IMG/VR virus record: IMGVR_UViG_3300030105_003107
Span: 1-21,797 of that record
Direction: 5' to 3' (one strand)
DNA: 21,797 nt
Source of the DNA: a virus
Every line of letters starts with the position of its first letter. Within the stretch, counting starts at the first letter, position 1. The notes beneath the pieces were generated by a model. The model was not told where the DNA came from and searched no databases. It saw only the letters and a list, made by a program, of their open reading frames with translations. Shown here one piece after another: positions 1 through 6,360 of the stretch. The translations under genes and the position numbers were made by a program.

Positions 1-74
1 CGGGTTTCTATTTTAAATAGGTTGTTAAAGGCTGTAAGTTTATTGCCTTTTAATCGTGGTCTAAAGTCTTTCAT
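1..74 (-). CDS. 5' part of an unidentified phage gene (runs off the left edge)
   Basis: An ATG at 74 opens a frame that stays open to the window edge (24 complete codons, starting MKDFRPRLKGNK). The fragment is basic and shows no recognisable domain. The reason to call it a gene is its start: the ATG is embedded in the promoter-like element at 74-110, exactly as in the 53-residue gene at 18522. If the element is a promoter, the mRNA would begin at or very near this ATG and have no leader. The function cannot be judged from this fragment. Confidence 0.6.
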   Translation of the reverse strand, partial: MKDFRPRLKGNKLTAFNNLFKIET

Positions 75-110
75 ATACTATATGTAAGACAAAATTTAAA
101 AGCGTGGTTA
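74..110 (-). promoter_or_regulatory. Phage promoter-like element, copy 1
   Basis: On the minus strand this reads CCACGC (107-102), 13 nt, then CTTACATATAGTATATG (88-72), whose last three bases are the ATG of the left-edge gene. The second part contains a perfect odd palindrome, CATATAGTATATG. Taking the A of ATG as +1, CCACGC falls at -33 to -28 and TACATA at -12 to -7, which is the spacing of a bacterial promoter. Bases 84-110 are identical to copy 2 (1231-1257). The upstream end overlaps the stop codon of the holin-like gene. Promoter function is inferred from repetition, spacing and position. Confidence 0.65.
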
Positions 111-545
111 TTTTCTAGTCTTTTCGTATGAACGACCTCCGAAATATGCAATGTAAATAACTGAACATAACTGCGTTAGAGTTTGTATTGAGCTATCACT
201 AAATTTAAAATCAATAAATATAGAATCCAATAGTATAAATAGAATTAAGCTTGTAGTCATAACTATAAGAGTGAGAGGTCTTACATTTTTAGATAGCTTA
301 TTATCGCTAGCAAGATCTGAACTCCAACGCTTAGATACTTCTTGTAACTCAATTTGATCTAGCTCTAAAAGTTTAAGAGCCTTCTCTTTATCCGCTACAG
401 GCATAGGTTGTCTCTCAATAAGGTTTTTTACAATACCAAGGACTCCAGCATTAGGCAATATACTTCCTAATGTATCTACAATATTTGAGCTATTACTAGC
501 GAGAAATCTTCCCACATTGGTGTTTTTAAATTTCTTAACTGCCAT
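108..545 (-). CDS. Holin-like membrane protein (3TM holin family type)
   Basis: This 145-residue protein has a soluble N-terminal half and a hydrophobic C-terminal half. Two clear membrane segments lie at about residues 91-112 and 120-137, and a weaker hydrophobic stretch at 24-44. The charged middle with RWSSD followed by KNVRPLTL, and the YFGGRSYEK end, match the general pattern of the GTA_holin_3TM-type phage family that I know from established knowledge. If so, it would permeabilise the inner membrane so that the peptidoglycan enzyme encoded at 693-1073 can act. Its neighbours support a lysis role. The start at 545 overlaps the preceding small gene by 11 nt. Membrane nature is seen; the holin role is inference. 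Confidence 0.6.
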   Translation of the reverse strand: MAVKKFKNTNVGRFLASNSSNIVDTLGSILPNAGVLGIVKNLIERQPMPVADKEKALKLLELDQIELQEVSKRWSSDLASDNKLSKNVRPLTLIVMTTSLILFILLDSIFIDFKFSDSSIQTLTQLCSVIYIAYFGGRSYEKTRK

Positions 546-681
546 ATATCCATTTAAAGTGTAAACAAATAACTAGTAAATAAACTTTTACTTCTTTGTG
601 ATCGTCTTTATCTAATGCTGGATAATATTCCCAACCAAACAATAAACCTCTTGAAATTAAAGTACTAAATTCTATTATCAT
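535..681 (-). CDS. Small conserved-type phage protein (48 aa)
   Basis: An ATG at 681 opens a 48-residue frame (starts MIIEFSTLISRGLLFGWEYY) ending at the TAA at 535-537, inside the start of the holin-like gene (11-nt overlap, so translation is probably coupled). The sequence has an aromatic/hydrophobic core (LLFGWEYYP) and a hydrophobic tail (VYLLVICLHFKW), so it may touch the membrane. Similar short proteins with a G-x-x-F-G-x-x-Y-Y core occur beside lysis genes in flavobacterial phages, as far as I recall. No function is known to me. Confidence 0.6.
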   Translation of the reverse strand: MIIEFSTLISRGLLFGWEYYPALDKDDHKEVKVYLLVICLHFKWIYGS

Positions 682-692
682 AATTTATATTT

Positions 693-1073
693 TTATTTTC
701 TCCAGCGTATTTTTTCTCCTCTTATATCGTAATGAACAAAGCCGTTGTTTGGATAGATTCCCAAACCTCCCTGAAGCATATCCCCTTTTTCTATTAATAA
801 CTCGATAGTTGCATAAACACCAACAGGATCAAGACCCTTTACAACTATATCAGCAGCTCTACCCATTATATGATGAGATTTTTTTGATGAGCCTTTTATT
901 GAAGCATTATACTCTTCAGATCTATAACCAGAATTAATAGTAATTGGTTTCCCTAAATAATTTCTAAGTATTTGTAATTGATTAGCTACTTTTTGCATAT
1001 TATAAAACACATTAAGCGGCATTTTAGTTCCGTCATTACAGTTAAATTCTTCAATACTAAAGTTTTTCGTCAT
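693..1073 (-). CDS. Peptidase M15-type peptidoglycan hydrolase (probable endolysin)
   Basis: This 126-residue protein carries the zinc peptidase M15 pattern. NSGYRS lies at about 47-52. S-x-H-x-x-G-x-A-x-D at 66-75 supplies His68 and Asp75. VHYD at 113-116 supplies the third ligand, His114. It is a single-domain, compact member of the D-Ala-D-Ala carboxypeptidase / L-Ala-D-Glu endopeptidase group, which cuts peptide bonds in peptidoglycan. It has no signal peptide, so export would depend on the holin-like protein encoded downstream. The gene starts 15 nt upstream of the end of the 47-residue gene before it. The family call is firm. Lysis as the role is inferred from the neighbours; a virion-associated role is less likely. 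Confidence 0.85.
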   Translation of the reverse strand: MTKNFSIEEFNCNDGTKMPLNVFYNMQKVANQLQILRNYLGKPITINSGYRSEEYNASIKGSSKKSHHIMGRAADIVVKGLDPVGVYATIELLIEKGDMLQGGLGIYPNNGFVHYDIRGEKIRWRK

Positions 1074-1200
1074 CTGTTTTTTCTTTAGTTACAGATTCAT
1101 TTAACACGGAAACAATTTCTTGGGCCTGTTTTAAAAAAGCAATAGGTAATGAGCTAATAACTTGGTTTACTCTTTGAATTTGATTTTCAGTAATTTTCAT
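1057..1200 (-). CDS. Small hypothetical protein (47 aa), first gene of the lysis region
   Basis: A frame from the ATG at 1200 to the TAG at 1057-1059 encodes 47 residues (starts MKITENQIQRVN). It is a largely helical-looking protein with a hydrophobic centre (VISSLPIAFLKQAQEIVSVL) and a charged tail (KEKTDDEKL). It follows promoter-like copy 2, leaving a leader of about 20 nt, and overlaps the M15 peptidase gene by 17 nt. The hydrophobic centre is amphipathic rather than a clear membrane segment. No function is recognised. Confidence 0.65.
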   Translation of the reverse strand: MKITENQIQRVNQVISSLPIAFLKQAQEIVSVLNESVTKEKTDDEKL

Positions 1201-1220
1201 AAAATTTATTTTTTAACTTA

Positions 1221-1257
1221 CTTACTATAAGTAAGACAAAATTTAAAAGCGTGGTTA
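1221..1257 (-). promoter_or_regulatory. Phage promoter-like element, copy 2
   Basis: Minus strand: CCACGC (1254-1249), 13 nt, then CTTACTTATAGTAAG (1235-1221). Bases 1231-1257 are identical to copy 1 at 84-110. The right half is again an inverted repeat (CTTACT, 3 nt, AGTAAG), but its centre is shifted by 2 nt relative to copies 1 and 3. Unlike those copies there is no ATG at the expected start point; the next ATG lies 21 nt further on, at 1200. The element sits in the gap between the fibre gene and the lysis region. Promoter role inferred. Confidence 0.65.
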
Positions 1258-1258
1258 C

Positions 1259-2620
1259 CTATAGGCTGGTTTTAAGACCTCTAATCTCTTCTTTAAGTTC
1301 TTTAATAATTTTATATAATTCTTTTGTAGCAGATACATTAAGCATAGCAATTGCATCATAATCAACGGAATGATAATCTTTTACCTCTTTACCATATACA
1401 AATACCTCACCTGATTTTTGAGATTCTACTTTAATATTTTTCCCATTTGATTCAAGAACTGCAACCAATTCTTTATCTCCATTTGGATAAATTAATTTAA
1501 TTAAATCTCCTACATCACACCCTGTAATTTCATCTGCTATAGCTCCATCTTTAATAGTGGATTTTTTATAAACATCTGGAACTACATCCTTATTAGTAGA
1601 GACAGCCAGCGGATAATGTTCCATAACTTGTTGAGCAATTACCTTTTTTTGTTCTCTGTTACCTTGTGCTTCGTCAATATATTTATAGTTAGATATTTCA
1701 ATTTTATTTAAAGTTTCTAAATCTTCTTTAGAATCACTTACAGATATATCTTTTTTAATTCTTTGGTCTGAATATACGTGAAGACCAGAGGACATTATCC
1801 TTCCGTTTGTATGTATGCTAATAGCAAATACATCAGTTCCAGAGAAATTTTGAAATGATCCGCCTGTCCCTGTATATAAATAATAATCAAAAGGACTGCC
1901 ATTATAATCTAAAAAACTAGCTATTTCTAAAGCTGCTTTAGTATTTGCCGCACCAGCTAACCCAATACCAATAGTTGGAGTTGAACTTAATGAACCCGTT
2001 GGAGTGAAAGTAAATTCATTTGTACTAGTTAAAGAGTTAGTTGTATCAAAATAAGGCAATTGACCAACTACTCCAGTACCTGTTATTGGATTTGATGGAC
2101 TGCTAGCATCAATCCAATCTAAAGCTGTACCTGTAGAAGACAAAACTTGTCCCGCTGTACCCGTGCTACCATTAGAATCTTGAATCCCGCCAAAAACTTT
2201 TACGCCATCGGTTGTAGTTTCGAACTTTTTAGTAGATGGAGAGCCTCCGTTACCATTATATAATTCAACATTTCCATCAGGAATACAAACTACACTTTGC
2301 TCAGAACCTGCATATAATTTAAGATAACCTGTTCCTTCTGTTTGTATTTTAAAATCTCCTGTAGTTAAATGTTTAATCCATGAACTGCCTAAATCATCAT
2401 GATATATTTGTAATTCATCACCATTTGTTCCATATATAGACTTTTCATTATCAATATGGATAGTGTCGCCAGTCATCGTACCACCAGCTAAAGGGAGGTA
2501 TTCACTAAGAAAATCAGTAGGACTTATTCTTACATTCTCTGTAGTTGTATATCCAACAATATGACTTACATCGGTTGGGGTGTTTTTAAGTGTAAATTCA
2601 CTAAACTTTTTTTCTGCCAT
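1259..2620 (-). CDS. Tail fibre / spike with C-terminal S74 intramolecular chaperone
   Basis: This 453-residue structural protein begins with a short particle-attachment-like region (1-45, ending LPLAGGTMTG, a phage-fibre motif). A beta-rich shaft follows, with GDELQIYHDD (67-76) and KKFETTTDGVKV (131-142); both modules are widespread in marine phage fibres. A Gly/Ser/Thr-rich stretch covers 145-280. The C-terminal domain starts at SDQRIKKDI (284-292), with VIAQQV at 327-332 and a coiled-coil tail (NVSATKELYKIIKELKEEI). This is the Peptidase_S74 / endosialidase chaperone domain, which trimerises the fibre and then cuts itself off; Ser284 and Lys289 fit the catalytic pair. It probably mediates host recognition. 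No enzymatic depolymerase domain is visible. Confidence 0.85.
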   Translation of the reverse strand: MAEKKFSEFTLKNTPTDVSHIVGYTTTENVRISPTDFLSEYLPLAGGTMTGDTIHIDNEKSIYGTNGDELQIYHDDLGSSWIKHLTTGDFKIQTEGTGYLKLYAGSEQSVVCIPDGNVELYNGNGGSPSTKKFETTTDGVKVFGGIQDSNGSTGTAGQVLSSTGTALDWIDASSPSNPITGTGVVGQLPYFDTTNSLTSTNEFTFTPTGSLSSTPTIGIGLAGAANTKAALEIASFLDYNGSPFDYYLYTGTGGSFQNFSGTDVFAISIHTNGRIMSSGLHVYSDQRIKKDISVSDSKEDLETLNKIEISNYKYIDEAQGNREQKKVIAQQVMEHYPLAVSTNKDVVPDVYKKSTIKDGAIADEITGCDVGDLIKLIYPNGDKELVAVLESNGKNIKVESQKSGEVFVYGKEVKDYHSVDYDAIAMLNVSATKELYKIIKELKEEIRGLKTSL

Positions 2621-2630
2621 TTTATATTAT

Positions 2631-2825
2631 TTAATTTATTTCTGTTATTAAAAAGATAAGACCTACTTCTGTTAAAAGAGAATCTCCATTTTCTGCTACA
2701 ATTTCCTCACTAGTACTAGGCGGAGGTGGGCAATTAGCATAAGGTTTATAAACTAAACCCCAATTAACCGTATTATCACAAGCTCCATTCCCCCACCAAG
2801 TACTATTATATATATCTCCGTACAT
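2631..2825 (-). CDS. Small fibre-associated hypothetical protein (64 aa)
   Basis: A 64-residue protein that begins with MYGDIYNSTWWGNG, rich in Trp, Tyr, Asn and Gly, followed by a CPPPPST linker and a short acidic/hydrophobic tail. Short proteins of this type (IYNSTWWG) occur next to fibre genes in flavobacterial phages as far as I recall, and similar segments are found at fibre ends. It sits directly upstream of the S74 fibre gene with a 10-nt gap. A minor tail or adhesin component is likely from position, but there is no direct evidence. Confidence 0.6.
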   Translation of the reverse strand: MYGDIYNSTWWGNGACDNTVNWGLVYKPYANCPPPPSTSEEIVAENGDSLLTEVGLIFLITEIN

Positions 2826-2831
2826 TTTTAT

Positions 2832-2981
2832 TTATTTATTTTTATTAAGTAATATCCATTTTTGAATGGTATATCCAATAGTTAAAAGCAGCAGGGCGAT
2901 CTTTAAACCTGTATCTATATTTGTCAAGCTTATTCCAAAACTGCTAGCATTAATTATTAATAATTTATATTCTTGAATCAT
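2832..2981 (-). CDS. Small single-pass membrane protein (49 aa)
   Basis: A frame from the ATG at 2981 to the TAA at 2832-2834 encodes 49 residues. The C-terminal half has one membrane segment (LKIALLLLTIGYTI, about 26-39) followed by a short basic tail (KWILLNKNK), so the tail probably faces the cytoplasm. Many Bacteroidetes phages carry such a one-helix protein near the lysis or tail genes. A holin or holin-modulator role is possible but not shown. The gene starts 1 nt after the stop of the previous gene, so the cluster is tightly packed. Confidence 0.6.
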   Translation of the reverse strand: MIQEYKLLIINASSFGISLTNIDTGLKIALLLLTIGYTIQKWILLNKNK

Positions 2982-2982
2982 T

Positions 2983-3120
2983 TTATTTTTTTTTGTTTCT
3001 AAATGAATTATAGCAAATTGCTACAGCTTCATCTTTTTTATGAAATGGGGTCAACATAGGAACGCATCTAATCATAAAATCTTTTTGTTTTTCGTTTAAA
3101 TTTGGTTTAGGAATCGGCAT
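2983..3120 (-). CDS. Small conserved-type phage protein with RC...AVCY motif (45 aa)
   Basis: A frame from the ATG at 3120 to the TAA at 2983-2985 encodes 45 residues starting MPIPKPNLNEKQKDFMIRC. It has the pattern P-x-P-x-x-x-E, F-(M)-x-R-C, then a basic/acidic stretch and A-V-A-I-C-Y. This short module is widespread in phage head genes, often as a separate small protein or at the end of protease or portal proteins, from established knowledge; its function is unknown to me. The two Cys residues (19 and 36) could be a redox or metal pair. It overlaps the preceding gene by 14 nt. Confidence 0.65.
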   Translation of the reverse strand: MPIPKPNLNEKQKDFMIRCVPMLTPFHKKDEAVAICYNSFRNKKK

Positions 3121-3403
3121 CTTTTATATCTTCAGATTCAACTTCAGCAACTCTAGAATCAAATTTATTATCCAAGTAATTAATTCCTTTAAAACGGTGA
3201 ACTCCTTCATGCTCTAATTCTATAGAATAAGATTTCCATCCTCTTGGATGTAATTCAACACCATCACACCAGCAAACATCAACGTGCCATTTAGTAGGTG
3301 TTATATTTCCTAATCTAGCAAAAGTATGATCTGAATTTTTAAATTTACTGATCGCAGCCTCGCCTTGTTCCGCTGAATTAAACTCATATTTTCCTATTTT
3401 CAT
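3107..3403 (-). CDS. Conserved-type phage hypothetical protein (98 aa)
   Basis: A compact 98-residue protein beginning MKIGKYEF, with HTFARLG (26-32), HVDVCW (40-45), a W-x-S-Y strand and VHRF (68-71). The alternating hydrophobic pattern suggests a small beta/alpha domain, and the last 20 residues are acidic and probably disordered. I know this type as a recurring hypothetical protein in Bacteroidetes phages, typically between the neck connector and the fibre genes, as here. A minor structural role is plausible from position only. Confidence 0.7.
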   Translation of the reverse strand: MKIGKYEFNSAEQGEAAISKFKNSDHTFARLGNITPTKWHVDVCWCDGVELHPRGWKSYSIELEHEGVHRFKGINYLDNKFDSRVAEVESEDIKDADS

Positions 3404-3410
3404 TTTTTTA

Positions 3411-3530
3411 TTATTTAGTTAATTTTTTAGCAGGCATAAAACAAACAATTTTATTTTTTTGTTGATTATTATCAATCCTTAAATATTCTTTTAAGTTTAA
3501 TATGTTTTTAGTTTTAATTTTATATCTCAT
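3411..3530 (-). CDS. Very small basic hypothetical protein (39 aa)
   Basis: The frame 3411-3617 is open, but its upstream part overlaps the neck-connector gene by 83 nt. I chose the internal ATG at 3530, 5 nt past that gene's stop, which gives 39 residues (starts MRYKIKTKNILN, ends FMPAKKLTK) and fits the tight spacing of the cluster. The protein is strongly basic with no domain recognised. It may simply be a chance frame filling a short gap. Confidence 0.4.
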   Translation of the reverse strand: MRYKIKTKNILNLKEYLRIDNNQQKNKIVCFMPAKKLTK

Positions 3531-3534
3531 ATTT

Positions 3535-4047
3535 TTATAAAAACCATCCCCCGAAAGTTGTTTCACCTGAAGGATAAAAATCATCTTCAGAATTTGCATT
3601 ATACTCAGGAAAATCACTTTGATTAAAAGTCATGTAGTCCACAAAATTATTGCTATAAAATTGTGCGATATCTCTATATTTGTTTGTTAGATAATCTACC
3701 TCGTCTTTAGAAACTGAAGTGCTACTTTCGCTTTGATGCTTAAATACTCCCCCTTGAGCAACCGTATAAGCAGCAAATGGCATATAGTAGACCAACGCCC
3801 AATAAATTGACATGGGTTTTAAGTAAGTTTCTAACAACTCTTTATATTTAACAAAACCAGGTTGGTTAATGTCATCATTAAGAATTAAATCTTGAACTTT
3901 GTTATAAAGTTTAGTTCCTAAAAACTGCTGAACTTCTGTGTCCATTGAAATTTCCACCATATATATAAAACGGTCAGGATCAATTGACCCGGAGAGAACT
4001 GAATATCTTTTTATATCTTTTGATGTTACATATAATGCTGTAGCCAT
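3535..4047 (-). CDS. Head-tail connector (neck adaptor) protein, DUF6712-like
   Basis: A mostly helical 170-residue protein starting MATALYVTSKDIKRYS. Features are an N-terminal initiating strand/helix, an EVQQFLGTKLYNKVQ helix (38-52), a tyrosine/tryptophan-rich middle (SIYWALVYYMPF) and a Gly/Phe-rich C-terminus. This layout matches the helical-bundle adaptor proteins that dock to the portal in Bacteroidetes phages (DUF6712-type, analogous to HK97 gp6). It directly follows the portal gene in the transcript, as expected for a neck protein. The family call is from memory of pattern, not a search. Confidence 0.65.
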   Translation of the reverse strand: MATALYVTSKDIKRYSVLSGSIDPDRFIYMVEISMDTEVQQFLGTKLYNKVQDLILNDDINQPGFVKYKELLETYLKPMSIYWALVYYMPFAAYTVAQGGVFKHQSESSTSVSKDEVDYLTNKYRDIAQFYSNNFVDYMTFNQSDFPEYNANSEDDFYPSGETTFGGWFL

Positions 4048-4066
4048 TTTTTAAATTCTTTATTTA

Positions 4067-5875
4067 TTAATATTGTCCTTGAGGATTGCCAGGTAAAAAT
4101 CCATGGTTTGGCATATTCATAGGTTTTTGGCTAACTTTTCTCTCATTAATTACTTTATAACCATCCTGTCTAGCTCTTCTAGTTGTAATTAAATCAATAG
4201 TAGATTTAACATTTATTTTAGCGGAATCGCTTTTAAAAGTTAAACGCCTCCAGGAATGGTGACAGTTTCCTCCGCCCTTCCAAAACCAAATACTATAACG
4301 ATTTGCGCCATTTGGCCCCCAGCCAGGATTAACAGTTTGTTTTCCCATTTGAATAATATCCTGTTTTCTGTAAATTTTATTAGCGTTTACCATAGCTTTA
4401 CAAAAAGACCTTGCAGTTTCTGAATTGTAAGATTTTGGAGAATAATAATATCGTGTTCTAAAATATTCCCCGTTTTTTTCTTTGTCTTGTTTTCCAGGGC
4501 TGTTTGGAAATGGTGATCCTGTACTAACTGCAAAATTCCAAATCTTATTTAAAAGACTTTTTGGTTTAGTGTTTAATTCTACCATTAAATCATCTAGTCC
4601 ATCTTCAATGTCATAATCTACATCCGCTTCATCAATTAATTCCCAAGCGGAATCTGGAAAATCTTCACCTAAATTAATTAAGCTGCTTGCTATTTCGGTG
4701 TCATTTTCTTGTTCGTTTGATAGACAGGTTAGCTCTACCCCAGTCTCCTCTTCAATTACCTCATTATCTTTGCCCTCTAATTGATCCGTATCAGTAAAAC
4801 TAAGCGGTTTTAAGGTCTTAAAATATAAGTTTAATGCAATATCATTAACCGCCAATATTTTGTCTATACAGTCTATTATTTGATCTTGATATACTTTTAT
4901 TACTATATTATCAAAAAGTAAAGTTGCAGTCTGGATTTCTTCGGCATTATTTCCCATTGAGTCATTCCCTTCTCTTATACCCAATAACATTGGAGAGGTA
5001 ACTCTGTGAGCTACAATTAGTTTTTTAAAGCATTCATTTGATAAATATTCATAGTGCTGGGGAGCATCATTCAGAGGCACATCGTCAATGGTCGTTTTAG
5101 AATCGGAGTTACTGTTAAAAGCTACTATTACCTTTTCCCCTCTGCTACCAGTTAATTTACCTAAGACTTCGGTTTTAATATCCTGCATCTTCTCAGGAGT
5201 AGGAACTCCATTATTAAAATTAACTACTTTTGTACCTGAGAAATTATTTAAACAATCGTTAATAAGATAATCCCCGATTTCGTCTTCAAGTTTAGCGTAT
5301 GGAAGCCCTCCAACGTAATCTGGGGGAGAATAATAATACCTCCCAACACTATATGGCTTACAAACAAACATTTCATTGTTTTTTTTATTACCATATCCAA
5401 AAGCAGTAATTCTCTCAGGTTTTTCCGAAGGTTTTAAACCTTGCCAATTATTAGAATAGTACCACCCCTCAACATCTCCATCCTCATTGCATTTTTCAGC
5501 CCTTAAACATTCCATGGGGAAATGTAAAATCTGGGAAACCTTACTATTTTTATAAACTATTTGAAATGCCGCCATTCCCAATAACTTATAATCCATTATA
5601 AAACGCCTTAAATCTTCCTTTTTTAATATAGTCATCAATTGAGCATATTCTTCAGGCTTTGAGGAAGCATCTAATGCAGCTAAACCTCTTCCATAAACCA
5701 TGTTATTAACCCCATTTATAATAGAGTTGTTAGTTGTGGAGTTTTCGTAAAGGTTTATTAGCTCTTTAAAATACGAATTGTCTTTTCCGTAATTTACCCA
5801 GTCTTTATTTTTCTGTTCTACAATTTCTGGAGCTGTATAGGCTGCCAGTTGTGTTATAAATAGCTCTTGACTCAT
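4067..5875 (-). CDS. Portal protein with C-terminal MuF-like extension
   Basis: This 602-residue protein forms the dodecameric ring through which DNA enters the head. The portal core covers about 1-400: an N-terminal VNYGKDNSYFKELINLYENS, the INGVNNMVYG helix (53-61), a wing and stem region, and VTSPMLLGIREG (292-303), a conserved element of Bacteroidetes and Gram-positive phage portals. An acidic linker covers 405-432. The last third adds a distinct domain: YFRTRYYYSP, then TARSFCKAM (487-495), YRKQDIIQM (502-510), VNPGWGPNGA (515-524), and GGGNCHHSW (534-542). The SxxFC...GGxNCxHxW pattern resembles the end domain of MuF-type minor head proteins, so this may be a portal-MuF fusion. The neighbours are structural genes on both sides. 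The portal call is strong; the nature of the extension is inference. Confidence 0.85.
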   Translation of the reverse strand: MSQELFITQLAAYTAPEIVEQKNKDWVNYGKDNSYFKELINLYENSTTNNSIINGVNNMVYGRGLAALDASSKPEEYAQLMTILKKEDLRRFIMDYKLLGMAAFQIVYKNSKVSQILHFPMECLRAEKCNEDGDVEGWYYSNNWQGLKPSEKPERITAFGYGNKKNNEMFVCKPYSVGRYYYSPPDYVGGLPYAKLEDEIGDYLINDCLNNFSGTKVVNFNNGVPTPEKMQDIKTEVLGKLTGSRGEKVIVAFNSNSDSKTTIDDVPLNDAPQHYEYLSNECFKKLIVAHRVTSPMLLGIREGNDSMGNNAEEIQTATLLFDNIVIKVYQDQIIDCIDKILAVNDIALNLYFKTLKPLSFTDTDQLEGKDNEVIEEETGVELTCLSNEQENDTEIASSLINLGEDFPDSAWELIDEADVDYDIEDGLDDLMVELNTKPKSLLNKIWNFAVSTGSPFPNSPGKQDKEKNGEYFRTRYYYSPKSYNSETARSFCKAMVNANKIYRKQDIIQMGKQTVNPGWGPNGANRYSIWFWKGGGNCHHSWRRLTFKSDSAKINVKSTIDLITTRRARQDGYKVINERKVSQKPMNMPNHGFLPGNPQGQY

Positions 5876-5876
5876 A

Positions 5877-6239
5877 TTAAATTACTATATATTCGTTAGT
5901 GGATTCGTGTTCTTTGTATTGGTCTTTATTAATTGAGTAATCATATGCATTTTGAGAAGTGCAAAACGCCATGTCTTTATAAATAGCTTCGTCTAAATAA
6001 TAAAATTCTATTGTATAAAATCTACCTTCTATAAATATTGAATTTGAAAATGAATTAAGAGGGAATTCTGCATTTACTATAATATAATATCTATCATTTG
6101 TAACAGATATTTTAGTTAAGTCAGCTATTATATAACTTATGTTTTCGTCTTCGTCTGTAATTTTAATTTTATCTACAAATGGTCTTCTAGGAATTATCTT
6201 AAAAGTGTGGGTATTTATATTTGGTAGAACTATTTGCAT
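5877..6239 (-). CDS. Structural protein, probable head or neck component (120 aa)
   Basis: A beta-rich 120-residue protein: an N-terminal TFKIIPRRP strand, a KITDEDEN turn, then alternating hydrophobic strands and a conserved-looking end (YKDMAFCTSQ, 88-97, then NKDQYKE). I know this pattern from genes next to the portal in flavobacterial phages. It is the first gene after the terminator at 6289-6315, and it ends 1 nt before the portal start, so it is probably translationally coupled to the portal. A head-completion or neck role is inferred from context only. Confidence 0.6.
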   Translation of the reverse strand: MQIVLPNINTHTFKIIPRRPFVDKIKITDEDENISYIIADLTKISVTNDRYYIIVNAEFPLNSFSNSIFIEGRFYTIEFYYLDEAIYKDMAFCTSQNAYDYSINKDQYKEHESTNEYIVI

Positions 6240-6242
6240 TAA

Positions 6243-6258
6243 CTTTATTTAAAAACAC
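6243..6258 (-). repeat. Shared 16-nt leader element upstream of a transcription block
   Basis: Minus strand GTGTTTTTAAATAAAG, 3 nt before the ATG at 6239. The identical 16-mer lies at 17439-17454, 9 nt before the chaperone G gene, and a 14-nt subset is at 8538-8551 before the scaffold gene. In all three places it follows an intrinsic terminator and precedes the first gene of a block. It could be a promoter part or an A/T-rich translation enhancer, as expected where Shine-Dalgarno sequences are absent. Confidence 0.4.
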
Positions 6259-6273
6259 TTTTTACCATTATTT

Positions 6274-6316
6274 GTTAATTTTAGGCACAAAAAAAGAGAT
6301 CGGTTAAGATCTCTTA
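6274..6316 (-). repeat. 43-nt direct repeat, copy A (terminator plus flank)
   Basis: Bases 6274-6316 match 8579-8621 at 42 of 43 positions; the only difference is in the hairpin loop. Identity extends 15 nt past the T-tract (GTGCCTAAAATTAAC on the minus strand), further than terminator function needs. The two copies bracket the scaffold, capsid and tube genes, suggesting duplication of a boundary or selection for a shared downstream signal. Confidence 0.75.
6289..6315 (-). terminator. Intrinsic terminator after the capsid cassette
   Basis: On the minus strand: AAGAGATC, a 6-nt loop, GATCTCTT running into a tract of 7 T. The 8-bp stem with U-tract is a standard rho-independent terminator. It lies 45 nt past the end of the tail tube-like gene and precedes the 120-residue protein and portal. 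It is part of a 43-nt sequence repeated at 8579-8621. Confidence 0.8.
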
Positions 6317-6360
6317 ATCTGTCCTTATATAAAGTTAGTTTAATAAATTATATAGTATTT

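Noticed and set aside
3531-3617. Upstream extension of the small frame to a start at 3617
   Set aside because: It would overlap the neck-connector gene by 83 nt in another frame. The internal ATG at 3530 gives a normal junction.
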